Shown piece by piece: positions 7,976 to 16,341 of a DNA stretch of 20,883 nt; the stretch's first letter is position 1, and every line of letters begins with the position of its first letter. This DNA comes from JBDSGC01 sp046594105 (GTDB taxonomy: Bacteria; Acidobacteriota; Thermoanaerobaculia; Gp7-AA8), in assembly GCA_046594105.1 (NCBI GenBank), contig JBKJQB010000200.1, positions 1 to 20,883 of the forward strand, given 5' to 3'. The notes beneath the pieces were generated by a model. The model made no database searches. It was not told where the DNA came from and saw only the letters and a program-made list of their open reading frames with translations. A program made the position numbers and the translations under genes.

Positions 7976-8860
7976 CTACGTTACCGGAGGAGGATCGGGC
8001 CGTGCCGGAGGCGCGGGAGGGGCCGGGATCGCGGAAGGGGCAGAAGGCGCGAGCGGTGCCGGTGGTGCCTGGAGCGCCGGTGCTTCCCCGCCGTTCTCGA
8101 TCCGGATATCGCCGTTCACGGTGGTGATCCGGAGCGCATACTTTCCGCCGTTCACTTCGCCGGATACCCGCCGGCTTCCGGGATGGGAGCGGATGTTCAA
8201 GGGGAACGCGGCTTCCACATCGCCGTTGACCTGGGAGAAATCGCCGGCAAACGATGCGCTGGCCGGCAACACCAGATTCACGCCCCCGTTGACGGTCTTC
8301 AGCGATGCTCCGTGAAACTCCTTCAGGAAACGCGCTTCGATCCGGCCGTTGACCGCTTTGGCCTCGACCTCTGACGATCCTGGTGTCTCGATGTCGACCA
8401 CACCATTGACGGTGGTGGCGCGGGTTTCACCGGCCACTCCGTGCGTGGTGATCCGTCCGGTGACGGTATGGAGATCGACTTCCACGTTTGCCGGTACATG
8501 CAGCGCGTAGTCGACGCGGGTATCGTTGCCGCCCCCGAAACCGAAAATGAAGGTGTTGTGCTCTCGCCGGCGTCCGATGACCAGGGTGTCGCCTTCGATC
8601 CGGGTCAGAAAAAAGCCCTGATTCTCCGCCTTCGCCGCGGGCTCTTTGCGGCTGCGCACCTGGGCGTTGAGGCTGATGGAGTTCGCCGATCCCGCGTCGA
8701 CCGTGATCGCACCGTCGATCTCTCGGACCTCGATCCGCCGGATGGTCTGCGCCGGCCACTGGCGCTCGATCCGGACGGTCCTCCGCTCCATCTGGCTCCC
8801 GCATGAAGTGGCCAGGAGGATGGCGGCGAGCGAATAGACTGCTTGGCGGCGGCTGTTCAT
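7976..8860 (-). CDS. DUF4097-type beta-helical putative lipoprotein
   Basis: 294 residues. The N terminus is a signal peptide ending LLATSC, giving a plausible lipidated Cys20. Residues 40-255 carry a ladder of short beta units with a recurring V-N-G (or T-G) turn: TVTGRI, TTVNGVV, KAVNGRI, KTVNGGV, SQVNGDV and TTVNGDI. This is the hallmark of DUF4097/adhesin-like beta-strand-repeat proteins. The C-terminal 35 residues are Pro/Ala-rich, probably a disordered tail. The ATG at 8860 is the only Met before the signal sequence; upstream codons in this frame overlap the divergent RDD gene. Probable location is the outer surface of the inner membrane or the outer membrane. The 48-bp gap to the divergent RDD gene must hold both promoters, but I see no clear hexamers. 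Function of the family is unknown. Confidence 0.87.
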   Translation of the reverse strand: MNSRRQAVYSLAAILLATSCGSQMERRTVRIERQWPAQTIRRIEVREIDGAITVDAGSANSISLNAQVRSRKEPAAKAENQGFFLTRIEGDTLVIGRRREHNTFIFGFGGGNDTRVDYALHVPANVEVDLHTVTGRITTHGVAGETRATTVNGVVDIETPGSSEVEAKAVNGRIEARFLKEFHGASLKTVNGGVNLVLPASASFAGDFSQVNGDVEAAFPLNIRSHPGSRRVSGEVNGGKYALRITTVNGDIRIENGGEAPALQAPPAPLAPSAPSAIPAPPAPPARPDPPPVT

Positions 8861-8908
8861 AGGAACCCTGAACCTGTTGGTACGGGAACGGAACGAAAGG
8901 GTTTCCAC

Positions 8909-9310
8909 ATGGATGGCTCGCAGACCACGCTCCTCAGGATCGCCGCCTTTCTGGTGGACGCTCTCTCCCTTTCGGTCCTCCTCATTCTGCCAGCGTCGGT
9001 GATCAGTTACAGCCTCGCCTGGATCGGCGGGGCCATCAAAGCCATCCAGATCGTCTGGCTGGTGGCGCTGGTCATCGTGATGACCGGGATGCTGGTCCGC
9101 GACGGTCACAAGGGCCGTTCCCTCGGAAAACGCATTCTCGGGTTGCGACTGATCACTCCGGTCGGCGAAGGTTGCGGCTACGGCCGATCCATCGTTCGCA
9201 ACGTCCCTTTGCTCGTACCCGGTTGGAACCTCATCGAGCTCATCCTGGTGGTGGCGGGGAAGGCCAGGACGGGAGATCGCATCGCGCGAACGAGCGTCAC
9301 CGAGGAGTAG
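8909..9310 (+). CDS. RDD-family membrane protein
   Basis: 133 residues. LLRIAAFLVDAL (8-19) carries the family's conserved Arg10 and Asp17, and GRSLGKRILGLRL (69-81) is the typical cytoplasmic loop motif after VRDG with Asp65. Hydrophobic segments lie at about 11-36, 44-63 and 97-116. RDD proteins are small integral membrane proteins of mostly unknown role; some have been linked to ion or solute transport. The ATG at 8909 was chosen because GAAAGG sits eight bases upstream and the family's core starts here; an earlier in-frame start at 8843 would overlap the divergent lipoprotein gene. The stop codon TAG is immediately followed by, or shared with, dispersed repeat copy B. Confidence 0.88.
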   Translation: MDGSQTTLLRIAAFLVDALSLSVLLILPASVISYSLAWIGGAIKAIQIVWLVALVIVMTGMLVRDGHKGRSLGKRILGLRLITPVGEGCGYGRSIVRNVPLLVPGWNLIELILVVAGKARTGDRIARTSVTEE

Positions 9311-9390
9311 GCCGGCACGGCCGGCGGCGCTGGTTGCCCAAGGCTCCGCCAAGATCACGCTCCAAGCCATTCTGCCGCGCGCAGGCTACT
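9308..9390 (+). repeat. Dispersed ~80-bp repeat, copy B
   Basis: This copy begins at the TAG stop codon of the RDD gene, running TAG then GCCGGCACGGCCGGC, and continues through ATCACGCTCCAAG. It then has the variable CCA and TTCTGCCGCGC. It differs from copy A mainly by one A insertion, the variable bases and a GC insertion near the end. Together with the inverted repeat that follows, it fills nearly the whole gap before the aldo/keto reductase gene. Confidence 0.9.
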
Positions 9391-9391
9391 G

Positions 9392-9431
9392 GCCCGCATT
9401 TCTCTCACCCGTCCGAGTGAGAAATGCGGGC
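9392..9431. repeat. Perfect 13-bp inverted repeat overlapping the reductase 5' end
   Basis: GCCCGCATTTCTC (9392-9404) and GAGAAATGCGGGC (9419-9431) are perfect complements separated by 14 bases. The right arm contains an in-frame ATG (9424) of the aldo/keto reductase. It may be another dispersed palindrome or a structure that hides the upstream start. No T-run follows, so it is not a classical terminator. Confidence 0.8.
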
Positions 9432-9444
9432 TAAAATGAAATCG

Positions 9445-10431
9445 ATGCAGTATCGCGAGCTCGGGCGGACAGGCATCCGTGTCTCCGCCATCGGTTTCGG
9501 CGCGTGGGCCATCGGCGGTCCCGTCGAGATCGCCGGCACCCCGGTCGGTTGGGGGAAAACCTCCGACGACGAGTCTCTCTCGGCGATCCGCCGCGCCCGT
9601 GACCTGGGAGTCACTTTCTTCGACACCGCAGACAGCTACGGCTTCGGCCGCAGCGAATCCCTTCTGGGCATCGTGCTGTCGCGCCGCCGTCAGGATGTGG
9701 TGATCGCCACGAAGGTCGGCGTGGTGCGCACCTCGTCCGGCGATCTCAAGAAGGACTTCAGCAAGCAGCACATCTTTCACGCCGTCGATGGCTCACTCAA
9801 ACGGCTCCGCACCGACTACATCGATCTTTATCAGATGCACAATCCCACCATCGAGCAGCTCGCGCGTGAGGAGATTCAGGACGCCATGGAGCGTCTTCAG
9901 GACGCGGGAAAAATCCGCTTCTGGGGAGTCTCCGTTTCCAACCCCGAGGAAGGGATTGAGATCGTGAACCGCGGCTGGGGACACACCCTGCAGGTTCTCT
10001 ACAACATCCTGAACCAGGCGCCGTCGACGGATCTCTTTCCCCTGGCGAAGCAGAAAGGCTACGGGATCATTGCCCGCGTCCCGCTGGCTTCCGGGCTGCT
10101 CACCGGCAAGTTCCGGATCGACTCGGTGCTGCCGACTGACGATGTGCGCCAGAACTTCCTGACCGTCCGCCGGCTGCAGGAGGCCCTCCAGCGCGTCGAC
10201 GAGGCGAAGTCCATCGTCGGCGGTGCCGCCCGCACTCTGGCCGAGGCGGCGCTCCGCTTCGTCCTGGCCAGCAGCGCGGTCAGCACCACGATCCCGGGAG
10301 CGAGAAACGCCCGGCAGGTCGAGATCAATGCCGCTGCCGGCGAAGACACCCTTCCCGTAGAGGTGGTCGAGAAATTGAGATCGCGCCTGAGCGATTACAA
10401 TTTTTACCAGCGGCACTCCATCCGGATCTGA
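9445..10431 (+). CDS. Aldo/keto reductase
   Basis: 328 residues from this start. It should be a soluble NAD(P)H-dependent (beta/alpha)8-barrel oxidoreductase reducing aldehydes or ketones. The catalytic tetrad is visible: Asp60 and Tyr65 in FFDTADSYGFGRSE, Lys90 in VIATKVG, and His132 in DLYQMHNP. GVSVSNPEEG, the loop around PLASGLLTGKF and the cofactor-end TTIPGARNARQ also fit the family. The start MQYRELGRTGIRVSAIGFG matches how family members usually begin. Earlier in-frame ATGs at 9424 and 9436 are possible; the first lies inside an inverted repeat, and no start has a good ribosome binding site. The substrate cannot be told. Neighbours give no pathway. Confidence 0.93.
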   Translation: MQYRELGRTGIRVSAIGFGAWAIGGPVEIAGTPVGWGKTSDDESLSAIRRARDLGVTFFDTADSYGFGRSESLLGIVLSRRRQDVVIATKVGVVRTSSGDLKKDFSKQHIFHAVDGSLKRLRTDYIDLYQMHNPTIEQLAREEIQDAMERLQDAGKIRFWGVSVSNPEEGIEIVNRGWGHTLQVLYNILNQAPSTDLFPLAKQKGYGIIARVPLASGLLTGKFRIDSVLPTDDVRQNFLTVRRLQEALQRVDEAKSIVGGAARTLAEAALRFVLASSAVSTTIPGARNARQVEINAAAGEDTLPVEVVEKLRSRLSDYNFYQRHSIRI

Positions 10432-10451
10432 GGGGAACGGTGTCGTCGCTC

Positions 10452-10549
10452 GTGTGGCGCGGCCGTCCCGGCCGCACCCTGGTACTGCCGTCGCGGCCGC
10501 ACCACCGCATTTGAGTAGCGGCCGAGGACGGCCGCTCCACACCGGCAGT
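10452..10549. repeat. Paired GC-rich hairpin repeats upstream of uvrA
   Basis: GCGGCCG-TCC-CGGCCGC (10459-10475) and AGCGGCCG-AGGA-CGGCCGCT (10517-10536) each fold as a small hairpin. The two units are also inverted copies of each other: GTGTGGCGCGGCCGTCC at 10452-10468 pairs with the complement ending CTCCACAC at 10542. ACTGCCG (10484-10490) and CGGCAGT (10543-10549) add another inverted match. This fills most of the 163-bp gap between the reductase and uvrA. Such GGCCG hairpins are typical of dispersed REP-like elements in GC-rich genomes. Confidence 0.75.
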
Positions 10550-10594
10550 GTGGAATCAGGAACACACCCGACATCTGGCCTGTTCTCCATACGA

Positions 10595-13345
10595 ATGCCC
10601 ACTCGGACAATTTCCATTCGCGGCGCCCGGACCCACAATCTTAAGAACGTTTCGGTGGACATCCCCCAGCGCCAGCTGACTGTGTTGACGGGGCCGTCGG
10701 GATCGGGGAAGTCGTCGCTGGCGTTCAACACGCTGTACGCCGAGGGGCAGCGCCGGTTCGTGGAGTCGATGTCGACCTACGTGCGGCAGTTCCTGGAGCG
10801 CATCGACCGGCCGGACGTCGACGAGATCGAAGGCATTCTTCCGGCCATCGCCATCGAGCAGAAAAACTCGGTCAAGAATGCTCGGTCGACGGTGGCCACG
10901 GCGACGGAGCTGGCCGATCACATCCGCCTGTTCATGACGTATTGCGGCGAGACGATCTGTCCTGACTGCGATGTCGTGGTGCGCAAGGAAACGCCGGAGT
11001 CGATCACCAAAGAGATCGCTTCCTCGCTCAATGGAAAGCGCCTGGTCATCCTCGCGCCGATCTTCTTCGAGGCGGAGAACCGGGGAGAAGTGCTCCGCCA
11101 ACTGATGAAGGCCGGCTACTACCGCGCCTGGATTGATGGCCAGGTCGCCGACCTCAAGGAGATCGACACGGAGGGATTCACCGCACTGGAGCTGGTGATC
11201 AACCGGATCCGGGTCAACGGCGAAGAGCTGACGAAGATCACGGAGGCCATCGAGCAGGCATTCGAGATCGCCAAGGGAAACGTCAACGTTCTCGAAGAAT
11301 CGAAGGAGGGCTGGATCAGCCACCGTTTCACCTCCCGCTTCGCGTGCAATCGCTGCGGAAACGAGTTCATCGAGCCCACCCCGCCACTCTTCTCCTTCAA
11401 CTCGCCCCTGGGCGCCTGCACGCAATGCCAGGGCTATGGGCGGATCATCGGAATCGATTTGGCGAAAGTCATTCCCAATCGTTCGCTGCGGCTCGATGAA
11501 TTGCCCATCGCTCCCTGGAACTCGCCTGGCTACGAGGACTGCTACGACGATCTGAAGAAAGCTGCCGCCAAGTACAAGCTTCGTCTCGACGTTCCCATCG
11601 ACCAGCTCACGCCGGAAGAATGGACGCTGCTGCACGACGGGCGCAGCAAGTGGTATGGCATCAAGGGCTTCTTCGAATGGCTGGAGACCAAAAAGTACAA
11701 GATCCATGTGCGGGTGAAGCTGTCGAAATACCGCAGCTATGAGCCCTGCCCGCAGTGCCACGGGTCGCGGCTGAAGACCGCCGCGTCAAACGTTTACTTT
11801 CGGGAGATGACCATCGCCGAGCTGTTTGCGATGAACGTGCGGACCGCGCGGCGCTTCTGGGAGCTCCTGCCGATGTCGAAGGAGGAACAGGCCATGGCCG
11901 GCCATCTTCGCCGCGAGATCGTCAACCGTCTGGTTTATCTCGATGAGGTCGGCCTGTCGTATCTCACGCTGGAGCGGCAGACGCGCACTCTCTCCGGCGG
12001 CGAATCGCAGCGCATCAACCTCGCCGCGGCTCTGGGAAGCTCCCTGACCGAGACCATGTACGTGATCGACGAGCCGACCGTGGGTCTGCACGCGCGCGAC
12101 AGCGAACGGCTGCTTGCGGTACTTCGCCGCCTGAAGAACGCCGGAAACACCGTCATTGTGGTGGAGCACGATCCCACCATCATCGGCGGCGCCGATCAGA
12201 CCATCGAGCTGGGACCGGGAGCGGGCGAACTGGGAGGCGAAGTTCTGTACGTCGGTCCGCCGCGCCTCTCCCAAATCCAGTCACCCGAACCAGTGCTGGA
12301 GCTTCCGCGCGATCTCTCCAATGCCGGCGCCATCATCATCCGCGGCGCGCGCGAGCACAACCTGCGAGGAGTGGATGTCTCCATCCCGCTGGGTCGATTT
12401 GTCGCCGTCACCGGCGTCTCCGGCTCCGGCAAATCGACGCTCATCCGCAACTGTCTGTTCAACCGCTACCAGCGCGACGTGCGCGGCGCCAGCGGTCTGG
12501 AGGTTGGCGCCGTGACTTCGCTCGAGGGGGTCGAACAGATCTACGACATGCAGTTCATTGATCAGTCGCCCATCGGCCGCTCCTCGCGCTCCAACCCTGC
12601 AACCTACGTCAAGGCCTGGGACGAGATCCGCAAAGTGCTCTCGGAAACCACGGGCGCCAAACTGAATGGAGTCACTCCCGGCATGTTTTCCTTCAATACC
12701 GTCGGAGGACGCTGCGACTCCTGCGAGGGCGCGGGGACGGTGACCATCGACATGCAGTTCCTCGCCGACGTCGAAGTGGTCTGCGACAAATGCGGCGGCA
12801 AGCGGTTCAACGAACAGGTCATGAAGGTGACCTACAAGAATCGCAATGTGAATGACATTCTGAAGATGACGGTCGACGAGGCCATGAAGTTCTTTGTCGA
12901 CAAGCGCGCGCTCCTCAAGCGGCTCTCCACGCTCCGCGCCGTGGGACTGGGATACCTCCGCCTGGGACAATCGACAGCATCCCTGTCCGGTGGCGAGGCC
13001 CAGCGGCTCAAGCTCGCCTCGTTCCTGGCGGAGAACGCCAAAAGCGATGCCAAGCGCCTGTTCCTGTTCGATGAGCCCACCACCGGTCTTCACTGGAGCG
13101 ACGTCGAGCAACTGCTCAGGACCTTCCGGGAGTTGATCGACCGCGGCAACTCGGTGCTGGTCATCGAGCACAACATCCAGCTGATCGAGGCGTCCGACTA
13201 CGTCATCGACCTCGGACCGGATGGGGGCGACGGCGGCGGCGAAATCGTGGCGGTCGGAACTCCGGAAGAGGTCGCCGCAAATCCTCGCAGCATCACCGGA
13301 CGCTACCTGCTGCGGTCGCGGATGCAGGAGCAGGCCACCGCCTGA
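10595..13345 (+). CDS. uvrA: UvrA-type excinuclease ABC subunit A, divergent
   Basis: 916 residues. UvrA dimers find DNA damage and load UvrB in nucleotide excision repair. Two ABC ATPase halves are complete: Walker A GPSGSGKS (33-40) with signature LSGGE (466-470) and Walker B VIDEPT (490-495), then GVSGSGKS (607-614), LSGGE (797-801) and LFDEPTTGLH (824-833). Zinc modules are C251/C254/C275/C278 and C707/C710/C730/C733; an extra CPDC is at 122-125. The region matching the UvrB-binding domain (about 130-245) is present, but the usual RGRKGE loop is replaced by FEAENRGEV (158-166). ATG 10595 was chosen because RTISIRGARTHNLKNV is the family's N terminus; upstream codons lie in hairpin repeats. 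No good ribosome binding site is seen. It may be a second, specialised UvrA paralogue rather than the main one. Confidence 0.92.
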   Translation: MPTRTISIRGARTHNLKNVSVDIPQRQLTVLTGPSGSGKSSLAFNTLYAEGQRRFVESMSTYVRQFLERIDRPDVDEIEGILPAIAIEQKNSVKNARSTVATATELADHIRLFMTYCGETICPDCDVVVRKETPESITKEIASSLNGKRLVILAPIFFEAENRGEVLRQLMKAGYYRAWIDGQVADLKEIDTEGFTALELVINRIRVNGEELTKITEAIEQAFEIAKGNVNVLEESKEGWISHRFTSRFACNRCGNEFIEPTPPLFSFNSPLGACTQCQGYGRIIGIDLAKVIPNRSLRLDELPIAPWNSPGYEDCYDDLKKAAAKYKLRLDVPIDQLTPEEWTLLHDGRSKWYGIKGFFEWLETKKYKIHVRVKLSKYRSYEPCPQCHGSRLKTAASNVYFREMTIAELFAMNVRTARRFWELLPMSKEEQAMAGHLRREIVNRLVYLDEVGLSYLTLERQTRTLSGGESQRINLAAALGSSLTETMYVIDEPTVGLHARDSERLLAVLRRLKNAGNTVIVVEHDPTIIGGADQTIELGPGAGELGGEVLYVGPPRLSQIQSPEPVLELPRDLSNAGAIIIRGAREHNLRGVDVSIPLGRFVAVTGVSGSGKSTLIRNCLFNRYQRDVRGASGLEVGAVTSLEGVEQIYDMQFIDQSPIGRSSRSNPATYVKAWDEIRKVLSETTGAKLNGVTPGMFSFNTVGGRCDSCEGAGTVTIDMQFLADVEVVCDKCGGKRFNEQVMKVTYKNRNVNDILKMTVDEAMKFFVDKRALLKRLSTLRAVGLGYLRLGQSTASLSGGEAQRLKLASFLAENAKSDAKRLFLFDEPTTGLHWSDVEQLLRTFRELIDRGNSVLVIEHNIQLIEASDYVIDLGPDGGDGGGEIVAVGTPEEVAANPRSITGRYLLRSRMQEQATA

Positions 13346-13439
13346 GTGTGACCCTGCCGTGACCTTGAAACCGCCTACAATGCCGCCATCCGAGCTGCAC
13401 GTGAATGAGGCCGTCGAGCGGCCCATCCAGGAGAACTGA

Positions 13440-15815
13440 ATGACCACAACCGCGCAGGACTTCCCTGACATCGTCGGGGCCAGGCCGGATCACCCCGTCG
13501 TCGCGTCGTTCGAACCGTATATCCCGCCCGAGACGGAGATCCGCGAGCTGACCGTCCTGCCGCTCATCGTGGGCACGATCCTGGGGATGATCTTCGGCGC
13601 CTCCTCGCTCTACCTGGTGCTCAAGGTGGGCCTCACCGTCAGCGCCTCCATTCCCGTAGCCGTCATCTCCATCACGCTCTTCCGGATCCTTTCCAAGCTG
13701 GGGCTCAAAGACGCCACGATCCTGGAAAACAACATCGTGCAGACCGCCGGCTCCGCAGGCGAGTCGATCGCGTTCGGCGTCGGCGTGACCATGCCCGCGA
13801 TCATGATCCTGGGCTTCGATCTCGAAATCACGCGCGTGATGCTGGTGGCCATCCTCGGCGGACTGCTGGGGATCCTGATGATGATCCCGCTACGCCGCGC
13901 GCTGATCGTCCAGCAGCACGGCATCCTCAAGTACCCCGAAGGCACCGCCTGCGCCGAAGTGCTGAAGGCAGGAGCCTCCGAGGAGTCGCAGGCTGCAGCC
14001 TCCGAAAGCGCGAAACGGGAGATGGCTGCGATGGGTGGCGCCACCACCAGCGCCAAGACGATCTTCAGCGGCTTCGGCATCGGCCTTCTCTACAAAGCGG
14101 CGAACGTCGCCTTCCGAGGATGGAAGGACACGCCGGAGAAGGTGTTCGGACCTCCCTTCGCGGCGGGTTCTGTCTCGGCAGAGATCTCGCCCGAACTGCT
14201 CGGTGTCGGTTACATCATCGGACCGCGGATCGCCTCGATCATGTGCGCCGGCGGCGTGCTCGCGTACCTCGTGTTGATCCCCGCCATCAAGTTCTTTGGT
14301 TCCGGCCTGCTGGAACCGCTCGCACCGGCGACCACCAAATTGATCCGCGACATGTCGCCGGGTCAGATCCGCAACGCCTACATCCTTTATATCGGAGCGG
14401 GCGCGGTCGCCGCCGGCGGCATCGTCAGCCTGCTGCGTTCCCTGCCCACCATCTGGCACGGCATGAAGGAAGGGCTGAAGGATCTGAAGGGCGGCGCGTC
14501 GGCCCGAGCGGCGATGATCCGCACCGATCGCGATCTCTCGATGAAACTGGTGCTGATCGGCAGCCTGGTTCTCATCGGCGCCATCTGGGCCGCTCCCGGC
14601 CTGCACATGAACGTCCTCGGCGCGCTTCTCATCGTCATCCTCGGATTTCTCTTCGTCACCGTCTCGTCCCGGCTCACCGGTGAGATCGGTTCCTCCTCCA
14701 ATCCCATCTCCGGCATGACCGTGGCCACACTTCTGATCACCTGCCTGGTGTTCCTGGTGATCGGCTGGACCGGTCCTGGCTACTACGTCACGGCGCTGTC
14801 GGTCGGAGCGATCGTCTGCATCGCCTCCTCCAATGGCGGCACCACCTCACAGGATCTGAAGACGGGGTACCTGATCGGAGCAACCCCGCGCAACCAGCAG
14901 ATTGCCATCCTCATCGGTGCTCTGGCCTCGGCACTCGTGCTCGGACCGATTCTTCTCGCGCTGAACAACGCGGCCACCGTCTATGTCCCTCGCGTCAGTC
15001 AGGAACCGTCCACCAACGAGGCCGGGCAGTCTTCCATGAAAGCGACCGAAAACTGGCCAATGGGACTGCACGTCGATCCCTCCACACTGACTGCCAAAGA
15101 GAGCTATCAGGGCACGGAGTACTTTGTGTGGCACCAGATCGCCACCGAGGGGACTGCGGCCACCAAGTACCTGGTCGACAGCAGTGGCAACCCTGCTTTC
15201 CTGGTCGATCCCGGCATCAACGGCACGCACAAGTTCAGCGCGGATGGACAGCACGAGGTCAAAAAGTTCGACGCGCCGAAGGCAACGCTGATGTCCTACA
15301 TCATCAAGGGCATCCTCAGCCGCAAGCTGCCCTGGGGGCTGGTGCTGCTGGGCGTGATGATCGCCCTGGTGCTGGAGATGGCGGGCATTCCGTCGCTGGC
15401 CTTCGCAGTCGGCGTCTACCTGCCGCTGTCCTCTTCCAGCCCGATCTTCATCGGCGGCGCGATCCGCTGGCTGGCTGATCGCCACATCCGTCGCAAATAC
15501 GAAGGCAAGAACATGACCGAGGATGAGCTCATCGCGGAAGGCGACAAGAGCCCCGGTGTGCTGATGGCTTCCGGGTACATCGCCGGCGGCGCCATTGCCG
15601 GCATCCTCATCGCCTTCATGGCAGGCGTTCCTTTCATGGCGAACTTCAACAAGGGGCTGGACAGTTTCGCCGAGAAGAATCCCTTTGTGAGTGGCGCCAG
15701 CGCCGACCTGCTCTCCTGCATCCCGTTCGTGATTCTGGTCGGGTTGCTCTACCTGGTCGGACGCGATGTACTTCTCGCTCCAAAGAAAGTAGTCCGGCCG
15801 GAAACGCCCGTTTAA
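13440..15815 (+). CDS. OPT-family oligopeptide transporter
   Basis: 791 residues, polytopic inner-membrane protein expected to import peptides or metal chelates by secondary transport. Family hallmarks are NNIVQTAGSAGESIAFG (97-113), KYPEGTACAEVL (164-175), a TGEIGSSSNPISGMT-like block in the middle, and SNGGTTSQDLKTGYLIGATP. Residues about 517-610 form a soluble insert between membrane segments (with YLVDSSGN and LVDPGINGTHKF), which explains the length beyond the usual 600-700. AGGAG ends six bases before the ATG, a strong ribosome binding site. TACAAT at 13376-13381 could be a -10, but no -35 supports it. The gene follows uvrA by 94 bp and ends at a strong terminator. The substrate is not predictable. 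Confidence 0.93.
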   Translation: MTTTAQDFPDIVGARPDHPVVASFEPYIPPETEIRELTVLPLIVGTILGMIFGASSLYLVLKVGLTVSASIPVAVISITLFRILSKLGLKDATILENNIVQTAGSAGESIAFGVGVTMPAIMILGFDLEITRVMLVAILGGLLGILMMIPLRRALIVQQHGILKYPEGTACAEVLKAGASEESQAAASESAKREMAAMGGATTSAKTIFSGFGIGLLYKAANVAFRGWKDTPEKVFGPPFAAGSVSAEISPELLGVGYIIGPRIASIMCAGGVLAYLVLIPAIKFFGSGLLEPLAPATTKLIRDMSPGQIRNAYILYIGAGAVAAGGIVSLLRSLPTIWHGMKEGLKDLKGGASARAAMIRTDRDLSMKLVLIGSLVLIGAIWAAPGLHMNVLGALLIVILGFLFVTVSSRLTGEIGSSSNPISGMTVATLLITCLVFLVIGWTGPGYYVTALSVGAIVCIASSNGGTTSQDLKTGYLIGATPRNQQIAILIGALASALVLGPILLALNNAATVYVPRVSQEPSTNEAGQSSMKATENWPMGLHVDPSTLTAKESYQGTEYFVWHQIATEGTAATKYLVDSSGNPAFLVDPGINGTHKFSADGQHEVKKFDAPKATLMSYIIKGILSRKLPWGLVLLGVMIALVLEMAGIPSLAFAVGVYLPLSSSSPIFIGGAIRWLADRHIRRKYEGKNMTEDELIAEGDKSPGVLMASGYIAGGAIAGILIAFMAGVPFMANFNKGLDSFAEKNPFVSGASADLLSCIPFVILVGLLYLVGRDVLLAPKKVVRPETPV

Positions 15816-15836
15816 CGACTCACCGACAGGTCGCAG

Positions 15837-15864
15837 AAAAGGCCCGCTTCGGCGGGCCTTTTTG
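15837..15864. terminator. Bidirectional intrinsic terminator
   Basis: GGCCCGC (15841-15847), loop TTCG, GCGGGCC (15852-15858) followed by TTTTTG, and preceded by AAAA, so it also works on the minus strand. It lies 21 bp after the OPT stop codon and 28 bp beyond the stop of the convergent small membrane protein, and should end both transcripts. Confidence 0.93.
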
Positions 15865-15891
15865 TTTCCGTACCCCGCCCTGGCTTTCGGA

Positions 15892-16248
15892 TCAGCGGTT
15901 CCGCTTCCTACGGAACCGGGAACGTTCCACCGGACTCCACGTGGACGCCAGACGGCGCGCTCGCCAGCGCGGGATCGAGCGGCTGAGCCAGATGTAAATG
16001 ACCAGCGCGAGGTTCACTCCCAGGAGGAGCAGCAACGACTCTTTCCGATCGAGAAACGGCACTCGCGCGCGGGGCCAGGAAAGGAAAAACGCATCGACCA
16101 GGCCGAGCAGAATCGCATCGCGCACGTCATGAATCACTTTCCGGCGACGGGCCTCCCGGACAATGTTCTTCGAGGCAAAGACGACAGGCGGAGGAGCGCC
16201 CGCTTCGTCCACTCCGGGGAGCAATGCACCTGATGATCGTTTTTCCAT
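15892..16248 (-). CDS. Small hypothetical membrane protein
   Basis: 118 residues, not recognised. One clear membrane segment is at 70-89 (SLLLLLGVNLALVIYIWLS), preceded by a weaker hydrophobic stretch at 45-57. The C terminus is strongly basic (many Arg, ending RFRRKRNR), so by the positive-inside rule it should face the cytoplasm. The N-terminal 25 residues are Gly/Pro-rich. The ATG at 16248 lacks a clear ribosome binding site, and dispersed repeat copy C lies about 12 bases upstream. Coding is supported by the coherent hydrophobic pattern and by the bidirectional terminator just past its stop. A shorter product from an internal start is possible. Confidence 0.6.
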   Translation of the reverse strand: MEKRSSGALLPGVDEAGAPPPVVFASKNIVREARRRKVIHDVRDAILLGLVDAFFLSWPRARVPFLDRKESLLLLLGVNLALVIYIWLSRSIPRWRARRLASTWSPVERSRFRRKRNR

Positions 16249-16260
16249 GGGGGAGATCCA

Positions 16261-16341
16261 GGAGCCGGCGCGGCAGAAACGTCTTGGAGCGTGATCTTGG
16301 CGGAGCCTTGGGCAACCAGCGCCGCCGGCCGTGCCAGCCTA
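16261..16341 (-). repeat. Dispersed ~80-bp repeat, copy C
   Basis: On the minus strand this copy runs TAG-GCTGGCACGGCCGGC through ATCACGCTCCAAG, then variable ACGT and TTCTGCCGCGC. It matches copies A and B except for one C-to-T change in the opening hairpin and the variable bases. It lies just upstream of the small membrane-protein gene, in the same orientation. Confidence 0.9.

Noticed and set aside
8861..9370. N-terminal extension of the DUF4097-type lipoprotein frame
   Set aside because: It would run antisense through the RDD gene and into repeat copy B; the signal peptide starts at 8860.
10454..10594. N-terminal extension of UvrA
   Set aside because: It reads through the GGCCG hairpin repeats and has no family similarity; the conserved N terminus begins at 10595.
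13365..13381. TTGAAA and TACAAT as a promoter for the OPT gene
   Set aside because: The two hexamers are only five bases apart, far from the needed 16-18; TACAAT alone is too weak to call.
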